From: Rhyzopertha dominica
Lineage: Eukaryota; Arthropoda; Insecta; Coleoptera; Bostrichidae
NCBI GenBank assembly: GCA_025024175.1
Contig: QCXZ01000001.1
Span: 40,604,942 to 40,668,941, forward strand
Direction of reading: 5' to 3'
Length of the DNA stretch: 64,000 nucleotides
Below the pieces are notes generated by a model. That model was not told the DNA's origin. It worked only from the letters and a program-made list of their open reading frames with translations, and did not search any database. This document shows, in pieces, positions 26,181 through 38,044 of the stretch. A program made the translations under genes and the position numbers. Position 1 is the first letter of the stretch, and the number at the start of each line of letters is the position of its first letter.

Positions 26181-27367
26181 TTGCTTTTAAAGTTTGTGCC
26201 AGCTGTACTATATTTATTTTATAAAATTCCGATTTTATTTACACAGGAGAGAAGCCATTGCTAATAATGCACCTGCAACATGCGTAATCGTTATGATAGT
26301 CAACAACTTTGCTACTGACTTAACTTTTCTGCTGTTGTCTACGCTCGGCGTGGATAGAGGCATGTTCATCTGTTCAGTCTGCTCAGGTATATTGGTCTAA
26401 CACAATTACATCAACCACCTCTTACTGACACAATGCGGGTATATATTTTTGTAGCTTATTTTCTATACACAGTTAGGTTACTTGCGTTCACTACGACGGT
26501 TGGCATCAATCCCCAAGCGTATCGTAAATTGCAGTAGCAAGGTTTGTAATAACCTTAAGTGTGTTTTTATGTATTGAGTCGATGCTTAGCTACAGAAAGC
26601 ATACGAAGCTAGTATAGTAAAATTTATTCCGAAATAACAATATACTTCTTAATGAAATACCTACCTAGAAGCACTTGCTAATTACAGTTATTTATTGTTA
26701 TGTAATATGAAGAACTCTTTGGAAATGCATTTCTTTAAACCGCGCTTCCTAAAGACGTCTTAAGAAATCAAAGCGTGCCAGAACTGATATTAGTAGTACT
26801 ATTCGACTAAGTTGTTTGTAATCTTCCACTGTTTACACCATCCAAATGCTTCTTAATACTACGTAGAGACCTTCAAAGACTTGTGCCAGAATTCATGCAA
26901 AGGGGAGCAAACAAAGCTGTTAAAAGATTAAAATTTGCGTTTTATCTCAGCGGTGCAATAAAATGAATGGAACAAACTTCACCTTTAAAGTTACGCGCAC
27001 AATTTCATAAACGCTGCGCCGCCGCTTAAATCTTTCAGTAATAAAACAGAAAAGTCCGTCGAGAGGCGGCACAGCCTCCGTATTCTAAGAGAGCCCGCCA
27101 GCATAAGATCTTGCTTTGAAAGGGAGTATTAGGAATCGTGGACCAAATTATAACTTAAAACGTGAGGCTTTTCAGCCGGCTACCGTTGTTACATAAAGCC
27201 AGAAGGTTACTGTATATGTCTGAGCGGTTACCTTTAAGCAGCTTATAGAATACCTTAAAACCTTCATTTCGCTGTATACATATAAAGAGGTTTGCCTGCG
27301 GGAAATAAGTTGGTAGTACCTATTTGCAAAAGATGGATGTGCAGTATGTATGTAGCTTTTGCTTATA
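26181..27367. other. no recognisable gene
   Basis: AT-rich with a slightly GC-richer patch at 27000-27115. Nothing recognisable. Confidence 0.4.
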
Positions 27368-28662
27368 AAGGGTATCTCACAATGAATTTCGTTTTTCATT
27401 TTGAAATAGCGCGGGAACTGTTGCACGGACAGCTGCGCGCAAGCATGAGTCGAGGAGCAGCTTGTGTGGAATTTAGTGTGTTGCAATGGATCGCTACAGT
27501 GGAGATCAACGTGCCTTCTGTATTCGCACTTTTTATGAGTTGCATTCGTACGACGTTTTCGAGTTCAGTATGGACTGCACGACATTCATGACACCCCAAG
27601 TGAAAATTTAATCAAGCACTGGATTCAAAAATTCGTGCAGAGTGGTTCCGCAATGCATTCGCGAACTGTTGGATGCCAACAAACAACACGCACCCTGCAA
27701 AACAACGAGCGCGTGCGGGTGAGCGTGCTGCCACTACCTAGGCATTCGATGCAGAAACAAGTTGCAGTTTTAAATTTGTACCGGTGCAATGTTCACTGCA
27801 TTTTACGGAGAGACTTGCATTTCCATGCTTATAAAATTCAAATAGTGCAAGCACTGACCGAAGCGGACTACCCATTGCGAGTAACTCTTGCTAATGACAT
27901 GTTTGCGCAATTTGAGAATTTCGATAACATTCTCTTCAGCGACGAAGCACGTTTCCATTTAGATGGATATGTTAACCGCCAAAATATGCGTTATTGGTCA
28001 GAAAACAACCCTCGTGAAAAACATCAGGAATATCTCCATAGCCCCAAGGTGACCGTTTAGGCTGCAATTTCGTCAAGAGGCATCATCGGACCGTATTTTT
28101 TGAGGATAACCATGGGCGCACAGTTACTGTGAATTCCGCAATGTATGCCACAATGATTCGTGAATTTTTGGGTCCGGCTCTTCAACAGTGGAATGGATAC
28201 AACAACCGCACATGGTTCCAACAAGATGGCGCCACCAGCCACACAGCACGTGTGGCATTGGACGCCTCGGCGAATTGTTTCCAGACAGACCAATTTCAAG
28301 AAGGGGAATAATTAACTGGCCGCCACGGAGTCCTGACTTAACCCCACCTGATTATTTCTTGTGGGAGTATCTTAAACAGCGTGTTTTCGTAAATCCTCCG
28401 GCTAATTTGCTGCAATTAAAGGCTCGAATCCAACAAGAATTTGAAGGTATTGAGCAGAATTTGTGTCGACGTGTTATTGCAAATTTGAGGTCTTGATTGG
28501 AAGAGTGCCAGCTTCACAATGGCAGACATCTTGATGATGTAATTTGTCACGTATAAATTCCAAGAATTGTACATTATTTAAAAAATAAAAAGTAATATGT
28601 AAATATAACAAGTAACCGTGTTTTCCTTTTCTGAAATTTGAAATTCATTTTGAGACACCCTT
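27368..28662 (+). mobile_element. near-complete mariner element, 1.3 kb
   Basis: The left end AAGGGTATCTCACAATGAATTTC and the inverted right end (AAATTCATTTTGAGACACCCTT) are TIRs of at least 24 bp with few mismatches. TA dinucleotides at 27366-27367 and 28663-28664 are the expected target duplication. The length of 1295 bp is typical for an autonomous mariner. It encloses one plus-strand transposase pseudogene. The frame-corrected catalytic spacing suggests the DD41D group. Confidence 0.9.
27486..28556 (+). pseudogene. mariner transposase (DD41D-like), multiple lesions
   Basis: Would be the DDD transposase that excises and reinserts the element at TA sites. It starts MDRYSGDQRAFCIRTFYEL, a helix-turn-helix of the DUF4817 type, and continues LIKHWIQKFVQSGSAM in another frame. 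The catalytic core follows: ILFSDEARFHLDGYV (first Asp), WFQQDGATSHTARVAL (second Asp, codon at 28225), WPPRSPDLTPPDYFLW (third Asp, codon at 28350), and a C-terminal LDDVICHV ending at TAA. The second and third Asp codons are 125 bases apart, so with one lost base restored 41 residues separate them. Lesions: frame changes near 27550, near 28105 in a T run and between 28260 and 28300; TAG where relatives have Trp near 28058; TGA near 28495. All three Asp codons survive, which suggests fairly recent death. Confidence 0.9.
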
Positions 28663-29335
28663 TACATTTCGTGATTTGAAATAAAAATCTTACTCTCCCG
28701 CTCCCAGAATGGGACACTCGTGCCATTGTCGAGCAGTTGGTTACTCACTGTGTACTTTTATCTATAAATTTTATGAAGTGTGCAAATTAGGAGTTACTGT
28801 AATTAAGTTGTCTATATTTAGATATTTAAATAACGCTCATGTTTAGACTGCCCGAAGTAACTATTTATGCTTTCAGGAGAATCATTTTATATATCTTAAA
28901 GGAAAATTAGTATTCTCTTGATAAAACCAGTACTCTAATTATTTATATTGTAATATCTACAAGCTTCTTTCCCCAAATTTACAGTTAATTAATCAAACAG
29001 TAGTAAGCCATCTGTGGCGATTTTGATTTAATTCAAATTTGCATAATATCTAATTAGCTTTTGCTCAGGTCTACATTGAAAAACTCCAATTCGTTTATAT
29101 ATGATGAAATCTATCCAGCATAAAATGAAGAGCTAACCCGGAGGAGAACGCTATTAGCTTCGAATTACATCCATGCCCGTCATACCACGTAGATCGGATA
29201 CTAACACAAAATCATTACACGTGAATACACCTATAGAGCATGTCAAATACACACCACTATGATGTTAAGCATTCCGTTGCATTAATTTTTCCATTGCCTC
29301 TAAATTATCTATAATATGAATTTACAAATATGGAA
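28663..29335. other. no recognisable gene
   Basis: AT-rich sequence following the mariner insertion; nothing recognisable. Confidence 0.4.
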
Positions 29336-29818
29336 TTATAGCATTAAAAATATAGCAAAAGTAGTTAAACGGACAAACATTACAAGATAAGATACAGATA
29401 CAAACAAAAATAAACAACTATTAAATAAACAAACAAACACAATATCAAAATCATAATTAAAGTTATCAGACATTACACAAGCGAAGAAGAAGGCAAGAAT
29501 CGTAAACATAATATTTACAAACAAGGGCGTTATAAAATCATGGATAAAAACACAAATAAGCTTAAAACACAATACAGGTATGTGAGTAAGAACAAGAACA
29601 AAAACGTAAGAGCCAAAGAAACAACACAAGAATATAGACCACACGAGAGCATAAATATGAAGTTAACAAACATAAATATGGGAATAAACAAAACCATAAT
29701 ACGGCACAAATCAACATGGCATAAGCTAAATATCAAGAGAGAGATTATAAGTAATAAGAAAACCAAAACGTATCTGCCCAAATACAGCTACATATCATCG
29801 ACTATACAAATAGTATGA
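29336..29818 (+). other. A- and C-rich strand-asymmetric block
   Basis: The plus strand is strikingly rich in A with T depleted for about 480 bp, giving overlapping open frames on both strands: Lys/Asn/Thr-rich on plus, Phe/Leu/Val-rich on minus. The open frames are explained by composition and not by coding constraint. The hydrophobic minus-strand frames are therefore not called as membrane proteins. The skew recalls the sense strand of some retroelements, but no diagnostic motif is present. Confidence 0.3.
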
Positions 29819-32800
29819 GCACGATTTAAGGGAATCAGTAGAGTATGAGTACAATTTTGTACTCAAGAGACCAGCCGTATGTCTGAATAATAGATGACAA
29901 ATAGTATTGCGGCCAGGATTGATTATTGAAGCACACCGCTTAAGATAAGCTGGAGTTGTGGTCTTGTATCTCCCACACTCACATTGCAGAAACGCTCCAA
30001 CCCGCAGCAAGTCGCCTATGGGGCGATCTAGGCAATCTGGGAGCAATGTCTAGGCATTTAGCGATGATATCATGTTGGCTATAAGGATAGCTCGGGAATA
30101 AATTAGCGCTAAGCGAGACAAAAAAATGTTGTTTGTTAAGAAAGATGACATCAATTTGGACACAATAATTTTCTTAATTACCTTGCAACGACACTTGAGA
30201 TACTAAAACGAACAGCAGTTTAAATACCGGCGTGACGATAGTAGCCTGTCAATCGTTTGTCAGAGTGAATAATACTAAAAGATAACAAAAGAATAAGTGA
30301 CAAGAAGTAAGAAGAGCTTAGGAGCATTTCTTAAGCAGAAAAGGTGACACATCTTGAAGACCGAGGGCAAATTCGACGGATAATTAATTTAAACGTAGCA
30401 ATATTTCCTCAGAAGGAAAGTCGATATATTCGATAAAAGAATAGTTTATTGTTTATAATAGAGATGCTTGTTTTTGTAGTTCAAAGCTGCCAGATTTTAA
30501 TGAGATGACTTAATTCCTTATGTACATACGTGGTTATGGTAGGTATAGTTAGTATGTTGCAAACTTAGTAGCACAGTGCTGTTATGCATTATAGGGAAGC
30601 ATTTTATACTTAATGAGCTAAGCAGCTGTACGCTTAAAATCTTTGTAAAATATGAAACCCAGAACAGATGAAAGGAATGTTACAGAGCATAAGCTGCCCA
30701 ATGCTCGGTTATTCTCCTTGGCCTTTGCTGCATAACAAAAAGCGTTTCACAGCAAAGTTTTAGTACTTTGTTTTTTCCCTTGCTGGCTTAAAATTTAAAG
30801 CAGCATGAGAAAACGGCTACTTTAAAAATACGGTCCGTCCTCGCTGTTGCAAAATAATTGAGCGGGCAAAAAAGGTCGACAGTACAACGGGTAAATTGGT
30901 TATGCAAATGAAGTTCAGTAAATGCAGGTTAAAAAGCGACACATTTTACTCATTCAAATTTATTTGCAAGGGGGAATTAGGAAAGTGCAGGAACTTTGCT
31001 TCGTAGTGAACTGATTAGCATACGGACGGTTAGTTTGGTATTAATTTAACTTTCAGCCGAAACAGAATACATCTCTCCCACAATGTGTGCATATGCGCAC
31101 CTATAATAAATATATAAAAAAACAAAATTTTCTTTACGAAATACTACGTGACTACGAAAGTGATGTCTCTGGTTTTAGTTCGTAGCATTTTAAGAAAAAT
31201 GGCAGATTTCGGGTTTTTTCGGCTGTAAGTTAAAAGAGACTGAATTTGTGCGCGAAAATGTACGTATGTCTATGGAGAATTGAAAAGTAGCCAGGCGCCT
31301 ATTTTTTGCGGCACTATTTGTAGGTGTTGTCAGGTTGAGATAGGTCAGTGCACTAGATTAAATATGAAAACGTTTGTCAGGAACAAGGTTAGGAAATCAA
31401 GGTCGGTCTAAAGGTATTAGCGGTTCACATCGTGAATATCCAACACTTGAAATTGAAAACACTAGGTTCTGTGTGAGAATGTTGAATTGAACTCTTAATT
31501 CCTTTTAGTTGGGGTTGGTAGCATCGGGAGCAACTATCATGGATTTGGCTCGCAGTAGTGCAAAGATAACTGGTATTACATCCTTGTTTTCAAATGACTG
31601 CATAAAAATCGCTTTAGTTTTGTAAAGTGCGAGTTCTACTCCATCCCGATAGCATATGATTTTGTACCGAATAGCAATTTTTCTGTACTCCATTTTTCTA
31701 ATTGGGCCGAAGCTTTTACCACAGCACAGTCAAACGCGTTGGTTTGAAACGCTTTGTCCTATTATGAGGACGAAGCATGTTAAAATAACTTTAATTAGAT
31801 ATTTTACTAAAAGAAAACACTACTCTGTGTTTCAGAAGTAGAAATGACTTTGCATTTCAAATGTACACGAGTGTACAGCAACATAATATGTCATTTACAG
31901 TCGGCGTTCGATGGCGCGAAAATAATCACACAGCTCGCTTACCCCATCATCTAGTAACAAACGAAACGTAGATGTCTCGTTTTTTTAAATAGAATACAAA
32001 ATTTGTTGTTGGTGCAACTGTCTTCAGGTGGTATACTGTGGTCAGTTGACCATCTTCGGTTTGGTTTAAATAGTGCGTGGTAGTCTGTCAAGAGCGCAAT
32101 GGATGTAATATGCTCAAAAAAGCTTCTGACGCTTGATGGGCGAAATTATTGCGTAGTGATTTTAGAGATGTCATTGATTATGACATTTGCACTCTAAAGA
32201 TGTTGACTGAGAATTAAGGCAAGTTATATTAATTCATGTGTTACAGGCACATACTATGTTTCAAAAATTTGCAATGCTGAACATAAACTATCAAACTAAA
32301 CTTTTCTTAATTTTCAGTCAACGTTTTTAAATGGCCGCATACTTGTCAAAATGAATGGCATTTCACCAAGCGCAGGGAGCTTCTCAGAGCATTACCTATA
32401 AAAGGCTTATCCACCACAACTATTCATTTTGAATTCAGCAGTTGTATAGCTCGAATCAAATGTTCAACCACTCTGATAGTCTATAACCAGCATCAGTGTC
32501 TAAGTTCAAATCACATCCTGGTTAGAATTTGACTTCACTCCCAAAATTCAGAATTGTATTGTTCTGCTTTTCTTTTAAAAGCTGATTGAATACCTATAGA
32601 GTTGCCCTCTAATCTTGTAATGCTCCCTGCTAAATTAGACTACCATTTTGTAAATACCGAAATTTGATCTAGCATGCCGTTAGAGACTCCATATACTCTA
32701 TGTACGAACGTATTCTGCTTAAAAAAATATTTTGCATCACAGTCTCCTTACATTGTAGCCATTTTATTATAACTTGTAAGGGGTTGTTTTATTTTTTATA

Positions 32801-33651
32801 AAAAGTGAATAAAATATGAATGAAATCTGGGGGCTAATATAATGATTATTTTTAATATTTATCTGAACAGATACACTACTACATCTTGTTTCAGGTAAAT
32901 TCCTGCTTGTTTTTTATAGTATCATTTGAAAAGTACAAAATAATGCACAAGATATATTTAATTATACATGATATACAAGAAATTCATCACTCGCAGTTTC
33001 TTTCCTGAAGCACTAGGGTCACAAATTTACGAAAGTATTAACTGAAAAATTCTTCATGGCGTCCAAGGAATCTATTACATTCTCTCAAGGAGAGAAGAAA
33101 GATTGTTATTCGAGCTCGCCGTCTTAGCTCTTGCAACTAGCTCTTCAAAAAAACAAGACAAGAGATAAATAAAAGCGATATGTTGACACTATTGATACAT
33201 AACATGTTTAAGTCCCTATACTTTATTGTTGCCAAAATTAGTTTAAATCCTCATAGCAGTGGCGGNTCGTTGTCTTCCAAGTAGGGCAGACGACACCNGA
33301 TCATNATGGTAGATTGTAACGTTTTCGAGCGGTATTCAGCGAAAAACGTTGAGACTAGGGTTCTGAAAAGTCTAAAATTCTGGAATATTATCTAAACTCT
33401 TCACTTTCCAGTCAGGGCCATGTTATGTTTTGCAATAGTAGTTAGCTTGATCTTCGGCAAGAGAAGTGAGCTTGTATCAAACGTGACTCTATGGTTTGTT
33501 TGTGTTCTGTTCAAGACACGAAAGGGTTTTCCGTGTACAAAAAAGTATAAACGAAAATCGAATAAATCTGTTATTTTCGGCTTCCCATTGATAAAATGGA
33601 TGAAATTTTAGTGAAGTATTCGGGGTTTTGTATTGAAAAAATTACAGCTGA
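29819..33651. other. no recognisable gene
   Basis: Short ORFs only. A minus-strand frame at 29795-30046 begins with a Cys/Arg-containing segment that I could not assign. Ambiguous bases near 33266-33305 mark a poorly resolved patch that includes AGTGGCGGNTCGT, similar to the hAT-like motif near 14040. Confidence 0.35.
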
Positions 33652-34040
33652 CAACACTGATCTCTAAATAACTGGCTGTCGCATAAGTCATTCAAAACTG
33701 TGATAAGTAGCCACCATGCCGCTGGTGCGCGTTCAAATTTTAGGTTAGATCCTTAACTATATAATATGGTTATGAGTAAACGTAACATCCAGTTTGTACG
33801 GTACATGTTTTTTTACTCAAACATTACAACGTTCATCTTTTGGAAATCTGCAGGCAGATGATGAGTTCACGATTTTAACCGTCAATCATTAACGTTATAT
33901 TTACCGCAGAAGCGAACCTTTGTCAAAATTTTAGTACAAGGACCAGCGGCTAGGCGCTAAAGTGCCGTAAATCTATCACAAATAATTTACATGCATTTTG
34001 GTATGTAAGCGACATCCAGTTATTTAGAGATCAGTGGCTG
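33652..34040. mobile_element. MITE with TIRs of ~45 bp
   Basis: The left arm CACTGATCTCTAAATAACTGG (from about 33654) returns inverted as CCAGTTATTTAGAGATCAGTGG ending about 34037. The match extends inward through TGTCGC and, more weakly, to a CCGCTGG motif near 33720 and its counterpart near 33950. Total size is about 390 bp with no coding capacity. It lies 60 bp from the next MITE. Confidence 0.7.
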
Positions 34041-34098
34041 ACAAGCCTATTAGTAGCTGTCATTATTTAGCCTTGAAATAAGGAAATTCGTTTTGCAA

Positions 34099-34629
34099 AT
34101 TAGGCTTTTTAAGATTACGTCATCCAATATGGCGTCCAGGGGGCAACAAGCGCACGCATGGGACGCGCCTGCGAAACCCTGGAAACGGACGCGTAGCTGA
34201 TAGAGTTGGGTCCTTCATAACCAAGTCGTTCAAATTGAATGACTCATGCCTTGATTTGGCTCACAGATAATGAATCAGCGTCGTACATGGTTAACGGCTG
34301 ACGACAGCACACGACGAGAACACAGCATGACAGCACATTTATATGCTGTGGCGAGAAAGGAGACACCGCTGTCACTTTCAATTCACCATCCATATGTCTT
34401 TAAGCAGATCTAAACAACTCGGTAACTCGTTCTAGGTAATGATTCTTGAACTACTTGAATGATCCGGATCTACGCGATTGATTGAACGATTTGAATTGAA
34501 CCGAATGTCCCAGCTCTAATGACTGACGTTGGTAATGGGGTTTCTATGACAGCGCGCTAGAAGCTACATCGTTTTGACATTTGCCCCCTGGCAGTCGCTC
34601 CGAAAGTCACGTGTTTTAAAAAGCCTAAT
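34099..34629 (-). mobile_element. MITE family copy 2 (best-preserved ends)
   Basis: Left end ATTAGGCTTTTTAAGATTACG and right end GTCACGTGTTTTAAAAAGCCTAAT are inverted relatives. Each is followed inward by a GGGGGCA / TGCCCCC block, making TIRs of roughly 50 bp. The interior has further inverted segments related to those of copy 1 (for example AATGTCCCAGCTCTAATGACTGAC at the right, matching copy 1 and copy 3 starts). No ORF. About 531 bp. Confidence 0.7.
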
Positions 34630-35979
34630 GTCCGTCCGTGACTTTTATTTTTGTATGCTGTCAGATTTGCTCGAATTTAAATGACTGTATAGTTAGCATT
34701 AGAACTAGAGGGGCGCAGATAATGCAGATAGTATATAACAGAAACAGCTAATGAGACAACAGAATATTCATGCTCCAAGCAATAGCGTTGTAATGAACAA
34801 TACAATGATGGAGGTGTTGGAGCTTTCGCAATTCACGAGATAGCTATAGCAATTTAGTTGCCACTGTGAGAGCTGGATTTCCAATTAATGTTATCCTGTA
34901 ATGAATTTCAGGTTCCCATACGTTGCAGTGAATTAAATACCATCAATGTGCTACAGAATGAACTTGAAGTGCCTTAGGTGTTTGAAACTGTACTGTACTT
35001 GCATGGGCTTCACCGTAAACGGGTCTCCATTAGTAAAACGATCTGCCAGGAATGTCTCATTAAAACTTTGCTCGTATCTATCGGATGAACATCAGGGTCA
35101 ATATTAGCATGTGTATATATAAAGAAGCCTAATGGAAATTCGCCGCAATTACGTGTCATACGATCATTATGAGTAGATTTGTTTACACCTGCCCGTCACG
35201 TTCACAGGGCAAATTTAATAGACCGTTTATGGTGGATTTCCCAATCGTATCCATACAGCAGCTCGATACGATAGTTACCACAAAGTATTTTTCAATTAAA
35301 TTTTGGCGCTTTTAACTTATTTTTGATTTAAAATCTACAATATAAAACACAACAGAGTTATAGAGAACTGGGGACAATGTATCTACCTCTGTAAGTCTGT
35401 TTTATTCGGATATTAAGATGGGTATTAATAGTAAATAAAAACAGCGGAATCCAATCACACGACCCGTAAGTTAACTTTTAAGGTGAAGCAAGATTCACAC
35501 TTAGGAGTAGTATTGTCATTCGTTCACGTGACTGATGCTTTGTCATTTCGAACAAGGGTGGGTCCAGAAAAGGGGCAACCGAGATCGTAAATTTCACATA
35601 AGTAAAAAAAATTTCAGAATAAAATTTGATTTTTTTCTTGTTATCTTAAGGAATACTACCAAATATATTTTGTTATCAGTTTTGTTTATCCAACTTCACT
35701 CGTATCCTACAAAATCTCCTTTATTTTGCGTTTCCTGGGATTATTTATAATAGCATGCTTGTACAGTAAGGTAAAACTAATAAAACATTATATTAACTAC
35801 TAATAAAAGTAAAATGGTTTGAACACATTAAAAGTAGCCGACCCAGTATGTGTCCCTGCTGAGAAGAACTTCTGGATCTGCCCTTGATTTCGCACTGATA
35901 ATCGACAACAGGCCCTATTNAAGTCCAACATTTATCTATCTAAAGCTCTGCCAGATCTCATTTGCCGTTCAAATTACTA
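34630..35979. other. no recognisable gene
   Basis: AT-rich host sequence between the MITEs and the copia insertion. Nothing recognisable. Confidence 0.4.
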
Positions 35980-35984
35980 CATTT
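35980..35984. repeat. copia target-site duplication, left copy (CATTT)
   Basis: CATTT immediately outside the left LTR; the same five bases follow the right LTR at 38040-38044. Five base pairs is the usual duplication of Ty1/copia integrases. Confidence 0.85.
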
Positions 35985-36158
35985 TGTTCGCAAAGGCGCG
36001 TTGAACGTTCGAGAAAAGTAAATATCTATTGAACGAAATACACAGTAGTGCTACTCGCAGTATGGCTCTGACATAAACAACAGCTACATAACAATGCGCA
36101 AAAAGTATCCTCGACCCGGATGGGCTTAGATCGCCACATTTATGCATTGTTGCCAACA
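35985..36158 (-). repeat. copia 3' LTR (minus-strand sense)
   Basis: 174 bp; plus-strand reading starts TGTTCGCAAAGGCGCG and ends TTGCCAACA, giving the canonical TG...CA boundaries. It aligns with the other LTR, lacking a stretch of roughly 20 bp present there (around 37940-37962). Confidence 0.9.
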
Positions 36159-36189
36159 GTTCCCCTCGAGACAACCCCTGGATCCTCTG

Positions 36190-37737
36190 TCGAAATCTTC
36201 ACTAACCCTTCGCAACGACCCTCGCCTTCCATTTTTCCAGAATGCCACCGCTGACATGCTTATTCTGTAGTGCCAATTCGCTGCCAATCACCTTCGACAT
36301 GGCGGGTCTATCCACCAGCACCCAGGTGCCCTTCGTGAGTATGGATCTCACGTCGTCAGTCGTGGCTTCTACCCATTCCTCCGACTATGGACTAGCCATC
36401 GCTCGGGTGATAGGAACCTCGATCAGAAAAGAGAAATTAGCCTCTCTCTTATCATCTTTGCTTACCGTCTGATTATTGAAGGTCTTGCGGGTCGCCCAGT
36501 TCTTCGGATACTAGGTCTACCTAAACCCCGTCTATCTGTTATGACCTGGTGCATGCTCTGTTTGCAATCACCAACCACATCCTGTTCAGCTTCTTGAGGA
36601 AACACAAAATCTTTTTCATCGGATATCTCGCCTATGTCCTCAGACAGCACTTTTAACCCCTCGCGTCGTGATCCTCCCGCATGTTGCTGCCAAGACATAT
36701 TTCCTTGGCTGCAATAGTTTATAAGATCGATCTCGACCTCAGGCTCTTTCGGAAAAAGATAGTTGTAGGCATTTACCGAATGATACGTGTCTGGATATGA
36801 CCACTTTCAGATCTTCCGGTAACCAAATTATGTGTGGCTTCGCCTCCGAACAAAACCCCAAGAAGATACCCTTCTTCGATCTTGGTTCCAGCTTCGACAT
36901 GTTTGGAGATCTTTCCATCTAGAGGTTTCCTAACTCAACCCCTTGAGTTAGTTTGGGTGACATGTTTCTAATAAAATTTGCTGTGTTAGTGACCTCCGCT
37001 CAAAACGTTATTGGTAACTCAGACTGAATTAGAACACACCTTGCCATGTCCATTAACGTCCTGTTTCTCCTTTCTGCAACCCCGTTTTGCTCTGTGTTGT
37101 ACGGTGCTGCCGGGCGTCGTGATATGCCGTTCTTCCTAGGCAAATTGTTAAAATCACAATTTACGTATTCTCTTGGATTGTCGGACTGCAAGTTTGAATC
37201 GGGTTGCCCTGCTGAGCAGTTGTGAAGGTCACGATGTCCTGGAATTCACGCAAAACTCACAAGTCTAACTTGACACCAACCGGAGGAGTCGTCGATGAAG
37301 GTGATGATAAAGTATCGCTTTTTCCCATTACCTTTTAGGAAATGGTGCCCGGCACATCTTCCCCTCGAGGCAGACGCTGCATTCAAAGTCCTCGTCGATT
37401 CCTTGGACATTTATTCCTTTGCTCCGGACTTAATAGCATGCACGGCGCAAGGACATGAAGTTCAGGTGACCCATGCGTATATGCCGATTGTTCGGGTTTC
37501 ACCCAAATTTACTGAGCTGTTTTGCAGCTCTTGATTTGCTTTATTTCTGCTGTGCTTACGGCGAGGACTATGTTCGGTTGGGGCTTCAGGTCCGCCACTT
37601 CCCATGCTAAAATGGTCTCCGCAGTAGCACCAACAACGGGTTTCGGCTTTTTTTATAAGAATGGCACGCATCTGAATTTCCCAAGTGTCATAGTTTTCCT
37701 TCGTTAGCACCTCGAACCTTCATCTGGTAGCGTTCAT
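36190..37737 (-). pseudogene. copia gag-pol remnant
   Basis: Reads from an ATG at 37737 (MNATR, then an in-frame TGA) into LTKENYDTWEIQMRAIL, the N-terminal Gag signature of insect copia elements. After a deletion come VQGIDEDFECSVCLEGKM (GAG pre-integrase segment with CxxC), FITFIDDSSGWCQVR (integrase, first Asp region), then the later integrase core NGISRRPAAPYNTEQNGVAERRNR with its catalytic Glu. Integrase tail GIFLGFCSEAKPHIIWLP follows, then an acidic linker and the RT start GTWVLVDRP and KARVVAKG. It stops there, just before the LTR, so polymerase and RNase H are absent. Several frame changes and stops; not functional. Confidence 0.88.
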
Positions 37738-37833
37738 CTTGCTCCAAAATGAAGGACACGTGGTGCCGATCACGTAACAACTTAACGGGCGTTAACAACT
37801 ATCTCTACTCTCTCGCGGCTGTATTCCGCATTT

Positions 37834-37845
37834 CTGGGCCCATAA
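37834..37845 (-). promoter_or_regulatory. candidate primer-binding site (initiator tRNA-Met, internal)
   Basis: Just inside the upstream LTR, the minus strand reads TTATGGGCCCAG. The complementary CTGGGCCCATAA matches the anticodon-arm region of eukaryotic initiator tRNA-Met. Drosophila copia is known to prime from such an internal tRNA half-molecule instead of the 3' end. The site is about 10 bp from the LTR edge. Confidence 0.7.
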
Positions 37846-37854
37846 AGTATAAAG

Positions 37855-38039
37855 TGTTCGCAGAAGCGCGTTGAACTTTCGAGAAAAGTAAATATCTATT
37901 GAACGATATACACGTTAGTGTTACTCGCAGTATGGGTCTAATAACAAGTAACTCATGACATAAGCATAAACAACAGCTTCATAACAACGCGCAAAAGGCG
38001 TCCTCCATCCGGATGGAGTTGGATGCATTGTTGCCAATA
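37855..38039 (-). repeat. copia 5' LTR (minus-strand sense)
   Basis: 185 bp; plus-strand reading starts TGTTCGCAGAAGCGCG and ends TTGCCAATA, where the canonical terminal CA has become TA. The divergence from the other LTR is visible by eye, so the insertion is not recent. Confidence 0.9.
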
Positions 38040-38044
38040 CATTT
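38040..38044. repeat. copia target-site duplication, right copy (CATTT)
   Basis: Same five bases as 35980-35984. Confidence 0.85.

Larger units (their letters stand above)
35985..38039 (-). mobile_element. internally deleted Ty1/copia retrotransposon
   Basis: Two direct LTRs (35985-36158 and 37855-38039) bracket 1.7 kb of minus-strand gag-pol remnants. The element is flanked by the 5-bp duplication CATTT. Coding order on the minus strand is gag start, GAG pre-integrase region, integrase core, integrase tail and the beginning of reverse transcriptase, which is the Ty1/copia order (integrase before RT). Autonomous elements are 4-5 kb; here most of gag, protease, and nearly all RT and RNase H are missing. 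Confidence 0.92.

Noticed and set aside
29336..29781. Overlapping minus-strand open frames (102 and 83 codons) that look like membrane proteins
   Set aside because: The hydrophobic Phe/Leu/Val content follows directly from the T-rich minus strand; there is no start context, splice signal or family motif, and the opposite strand is equally open.
14040..33275. hAT element suggested by CAGTGGCGG-like sequences near 14040 and 33261
   Set aside because: No inverted partner or 8-bp duplication was found for either, and 9-bp matches are weak evidence.
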